Assembly: GCA_934659475.1 (NCBI GenBank)
Contig: CAKUHX010000090.1
Location: forward strand, 1 to 6,666
Source of the DNA: an uncultured Oscillospiraceae bacterium
GTDB lineage: Bacteria; Bacillota; Clostridia; Oscillospirales; Oscillospiraceae
DNA: 6,666 nucleotides
Direction of reading: 5' to 3'
Shown: piece after piece, positions 4,487 to 6,666 of the stretch
Layout: each line of letters opens with the position of its first letter
How positions within the stretch are numbered: the stretch's first letter is position 1
The notes under the pieces: model-generated
What the model saw: the letters and a program-made list of their open reading frames with translations, nothing else
What the model was told of the DNA's origin: nothing
Database searches by the model: none
Made by a program: the position numbers and the translations under genes

Positions 4487-5440
4487 ATGGGAAAATTACA
4501 GCGTCTGACCGCCCGCTTTGACGAGATGGGCCGTTACGCCATGGAGGAGCTGGGCTTCTCCCGCTCCCGCCTGATGGTCGACTACCTGTGGGCCTATCTG
4601 AACCACCGGTGCACCATCGCCGACTACTTCCTGTACCGGTTCTACCTGCTCAACCGCCGGGGCCGCCGGGAGTTCGTCACCCTGTTCGACATGCGGGACA
4701 TCCACCGGAAGAACTCCCAGGCCATCTTCCACGAGTTCGAGGAGAAGGACCGCTTTCTGGAGGCCTTCGCCCCCTTCATCCACCGGGACTGGATCGGCCG
4801 GGTGTTCCGGAACAGCCGGGAGGAGTTCGACGCCTTTGCCGACGCCCACCCCCACTGCATCCTGAAGCCCCGCACCGAGTCCGGCGGCGAGGGGGTGGAG
4901 CTGTGCACCATCACCCCGGAGAACCGGGAGCAGGTGTGGCAGCGGCTGGTGAAGGACGACTACATCGCTGAGTCCCTTCTGACCCAGTGCGATGAGATGG
5001 CCTCCCTCCACCCCGGCTCTGTGAACACCGTCCGGGCCCTGACCATCCGGGGCAAGCTGGTGTCCGCCGTGCTGCGCATGGGCGTGGGCGGCGCCTTTGT
5101 GGACAACGGCTGCTCCGGCGGCATCTTCGCCGGGCTGGACGTGGACACCGGCATCGTCACCACCCAGGGGGCCGACCTGAAGGACCACCGCTTCCTGCTG
5201 CACCCCACCACGGGGATCACCATCCCCGGCTTCCATGTGCCCCAGTGGGAGCAGGTGCGCGCCACCGTGGAGCAGGCGGTGAAGCTGGCCCCCGACGCGG
5301 TGATCATCGGCTGGGACGTGGCCATCACCGCCGGCGGCCCCGTGCTCATCGAGGGCAACGCCTATCCCTCCGTCCAGATCATGCAGACCGCCGGGCTGGA
5401 GGGCATGAAGCGCCTGTGGTTCGGGGCTTTGAACGCATAA
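4487..5440 (+). CDS. Sugar-transfer-associated ATP-grasp protein
   Basis: A 317-residue cytoplasmic protein of the ATP-grasp fold. The best match by eye is the sugar-transfer-associated group (Pfam ATPgrasp_ST). Members use ATP to activate a carboxylate and join it to an amine or similar acceptor. Substrates of this group are not established. Motifs are ILKPRTESGGEGVEL (125-139, ATP-binding lysine and glycine-rich loop), IAESLL (160-165), HPGSVNTVRALT (175-186), DNGCSGGIFAGLD (206-218) and GWDVAITAGGPVLIEGNAYP (275-294), where D277, E289 and N291 are the likely magnesium ligands. The start is ATG 4487 with AAGGAGG at 4471-4477, nine bases away. The acyltransferase stop is one base upstream, so the two are probably translationally coupled and act in one pathway of surface glycan decoration. 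A terminator starts five bases after the stop. Confidence 0.85.
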   Translation: MGKLQRLTARFDEMGRYAMEELGFSRSRLMVDYLWAYLNHRCTIADYFLYRFYLLNRRGRREFVTLFDMRDIHRKNSQAIFHEFEEKDRFLEAFAPFIHRDWIGRVFRNSREEFDAFADAHPHCILKPRTESGGEGVELCTITPENREQVWQRLVKDDYIAESLLTQCDEMASLHPGSVNTVRALTIRGKLVSAVLRMGVGGAFVDNGCSGGIFAGLDVDTGIVTTQGADLKDHRFLLHPTTGITIPGFHVPQWEQVRATVEQAVKLAPDAVIIGWDVAITAGGPVLIEGNAYPSVQIMQTAGLEGMKRLWFGALNA

Positions 5441-5444
5441 TGAT

Positions 5445-5480
5445 CGACCTCCTCCGGCATTTGCCGGGGGAGGTCGTTTT
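5445..5480 (+). terminator. Rho-independent terminator of the acyltransferase/ATP-grasp unit
   Basis: A 14-bp stem (5445-5458 with 5463-5476, one G-U) with a 4-base loop is followed by TTTT, and after CG by another TTTT (5483-5486). It fills the 44-base gap between two convergent genes. On the minus strand the sequence after the stem is ATCATTATG with no U-tract, so it is a good terminator only for the plus strand. Confidence 0.9.
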
Positions 5481-5484
5481 CGTT

Positions 5485-6042
5485 TTATCCGAGCTGCTCC
5501 ACTCTGATCACCAGGTCTGCCCCGGCGGCGTCCTCCTCCTGATGGGTCACCAGCACCAGCAGGGTGTCCTTCGTCTCCTGCCGGATGACCTTCATGGTCA
5601 GCGCCCGGGTCTGACTGTCCAGCCCCTTCAGGGGCTCGTCCATGAGATACACCCCCGCCGGGGCGGCCAGGGCCCGGGCAATGGCCACCCGGCGGCACAT
5701 GCCCCCGGACAGCTCCCCCGGGCGGCGGTCCAGCCAGTCCCCCAGTCCAAGACGGACCAGCAGCTCCCGCGCCCGCGCCCGTTCGCCCGCAATGGCCGCG
5801 TTGTCCAGCGCCGTCTCCCAGGGCAGCAGGCGTTCCTCCTGAAACACCATGCTCACCGGGCCGGACCGCCGGATCTGGCCGCTGTCCGGCTCCTCCAGCC
5901 CCGCCAGCAGCCGCAGCAGGGTGGTCTTGCCCGCCCCGGAGGGGCCCAGCACGCAGCAGAACCCCTTCTCCGGCAGCTCCAGACTGAAATCCCGCAGCAC
6001 CGTCCGGCCGCTGTAGCCCTTGGTCACATGGTCAAGCCGCAT
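5485..6042 (-). CDS. ABC transporter ATP-binding protein (nitrate/sulfonate/taurine type)
   Basis: The ATPase subunit of an importer, 185 residues. It hydrolyses ATP to drive the adjacent permease. Motifs are Walker A GPSGAGKTT (33-41), Q-loop VFQEERLLPW (67-75, Q68), signature LSGGMCRRVAIARAL (111-125), Walker B VYLMDEP (131-137, catalytic E136) and H-loop VTH (165-167, H167). LSGGM and the Q-loop RLLPW are typical of the SsuB/TauB/NrtD-like group. All catalytic motifs are intact, but the protein is short (about 240-260 residues is usual). It stops about 18 residues after the H-loop and its Walker A to signature region is compact. The start is ATG at 6042-6040 with GGAGG (minus, 6054-6050) seven bases upstream. 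It overlaps the permease end by 11 bases, so translation is likely coupled. The transported substrate is not known. Confidence 0.9.
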   Translation of the reverse strand: MRLDHVTKGYSGRTVLRDFSLELPEKGFCCVLGPSGAGKTTLLRLLAGLEEPDSGQIRRSGPVSMVFQEERLLPWETALDNAAIAGERARARELLVRLGLGDWLDRRPGELSGGMCRRVAIARALAAPAGVYLMDEPLKGLDSQTRALTMKVIRQETKDTLLVLVTHQEEDAAGADLVIRVEQLG

Positions 6043-6666
6043 AGTGCCACCTCCCCAGCAGACGGACGAGGCCCCGCTCCAGCAGGACACTGATCGCCAC
6101 GATCACCGCCGTCCAGGCGAAGAGCTCCTCGCTCTCCAGATACACCTTGGCTTCATACAGGGCCCGGCCGATGCCCAGCCGCGGGGCGGCCAGCACCTCG
6201 GCGGCCACCCCCGCCTTCCAGGCAAGGCCCATCCCCGTCCGGGCGGCGGCCAGAAAGAAGGGCATCACCGCGGGCAGGCGGATGTGCCGGAACACTCTGC
6301 CCGGGGGCAGGCGGAACACCCGGGCCATCTCCAGCAGGGCGGGATCGGTCTCCCGCACCCCCTGGTCCACGTTGGCCCACACCACCGGCAGCACCATGAG
6401 GAAGGACGTCACCGTTGGGATATGCTCCTTGCTCATGAGCACGAACAGCAGGATGATGAAGGAGGCCACAGGGATGGCCCGCACGGTGCGCAGAGCAGGG
6501 GAGAGCAGGCAGTCCGCCAGCCGGGACCGGGCGGTGAGGGCGCCCAAAGCCGCCCCCAGGGCCAGGGCCAGCAGATAGCCCGTGAGGATCCGGAGCAGGG
6601 ACAGGCCCACCTGCTGCCAAAAGGGCAGGGTGCATACCAGCTGCCCCAGCCGCCGGGCCACCCCAG
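6032..6666 (-). CDS. ABC transporter permease (SsuC/TauC-like), N-terminus outside window
   Basis: The membrane subunit of the same importer, with about 210 residues visible. The frame stays open to the window edge. The visible start resembles the middle of family members, which usually carry about 40-50 more residues including a first membrane helix, so I treat the GTG at 6661 as internal. About five hydrophobic helices are visible. The cytoplasmic EAA loop that docks on the ATPase is EMARVFRLPPGRVFRHIRLP. It keeps E, A and the I-x-LP end, but the usual glycine six residues after E is arginine. The stop is TGA at 6034-6032, inside the first codons of the ATPase gene. A substrate-binding protein gene would be expected further right. 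Candidate substrates (sulfonate, nitrate, thiamine precursor) cannot be separated from this sequence. Confidence 0.88.
   Translation of the reverse strand, partial: GVARRLGQLVCTLPFWQQVGLSLLRILTGYLLALALGAALGALTARSRLADCLLSPALRTVRAIPVASFIILLFVLMSKEHIPTVTSFLMVLPVVWANVDQGVRETDPALLEMARVFRLPPGRVFRHIRLPAVMPFFLAAARTGMGLAWKAGVAAEVLAAPRLGIGRALYEAKVYLESEELFAWTAVIVAISVLLERGLVRLLGRWHYAA

Noticed and set aside
3006..4508. A 500-codon plus-strand open frame over the repeat region and acyltransferase
   Set aside because: It is R/P/G-rich, out of frame with the clear acyltransferase, starts inside the pnp terminator region, and has no family resemblance.
4496..5698. A 400-codon open frame antisense to the ATP-grasp gene
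   Set aside because: It crosses the terminator and a neighbouring gene, is compositionally a codon-bias mirror, and has no domain.

Overview
The window reads as a piece of chromosome from a GC-rich Gram-positive anaerobe. The best guess is an Oscillospiraceae-type Clostridia (Flavonifractor/Lawsonibacter-like). This rests on strong GC3 codon use, AAGGAGG-type ribosome sites, classical sigma-A signals, U-tract terminators, the rpsO-pnp gene order, and short GTAGGGG-type palindromic repeats between genes. The taxonomic call is inference, because no 16S or marker search was possible.

Left part (1-3007, + strand): the window opens with the last 19 codons of a thiolase and its terminator. An extended -10 promoter (197-225) then starts a transcript whose leader can fold into a three-way junction ahead of rpsO (ribosomal protein S15). 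After rpsO come two large RNA hairpins (630-662 and 709-757) and then pnp (polynucleotide phosphorylase), which ends in a strong terminator at 2978-3007. S15 and PNPase are housekeeping translation and RNA-decay proteins. The leader structures suggest that both may be controlled after transcription, but this is predicted only.

Middle part (3008-3510, no gene): about 500 bases of GC-rich sequence packed with perfect inverted repeats. Two related copies of a palindromic repeat (3052-3090 and 3397-3459) are identical over 27 bases and then differ by a 24-base hairpin-forming indel. Between them is a cluster of hairpins. Downstream are an 8-bp hairpin and a perfect four-run G-quadruplex motif directly before the next start codon. 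This looks like a dispersed, non-coding repeat element and is the least explained part of the window.

Right part: a tight two-gene unit on + (3511-5440) encodes a membrane acyltransferase of the Acyltransferase-3 family and a sugar-transfer-associated ATP-grasp protein, one base apart. They plausibly modify a cell-surface glycan or lipid together. A 14-bp terminator hairpin closes the unit. Converging on it from the right edge (- strand) is an ABC importer operon of the nitrate/sulfonate/taurine type. It consists of a permease cut off by the window edge and an unusually short ATPase, overlapping by 11 bases. The binding-protein gene, if present, would lie outside the window.

The protein genes are all of known families. 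I found no CRISPR array, tRNA, rRNA, transposase, phage gene or recognisable defence system.
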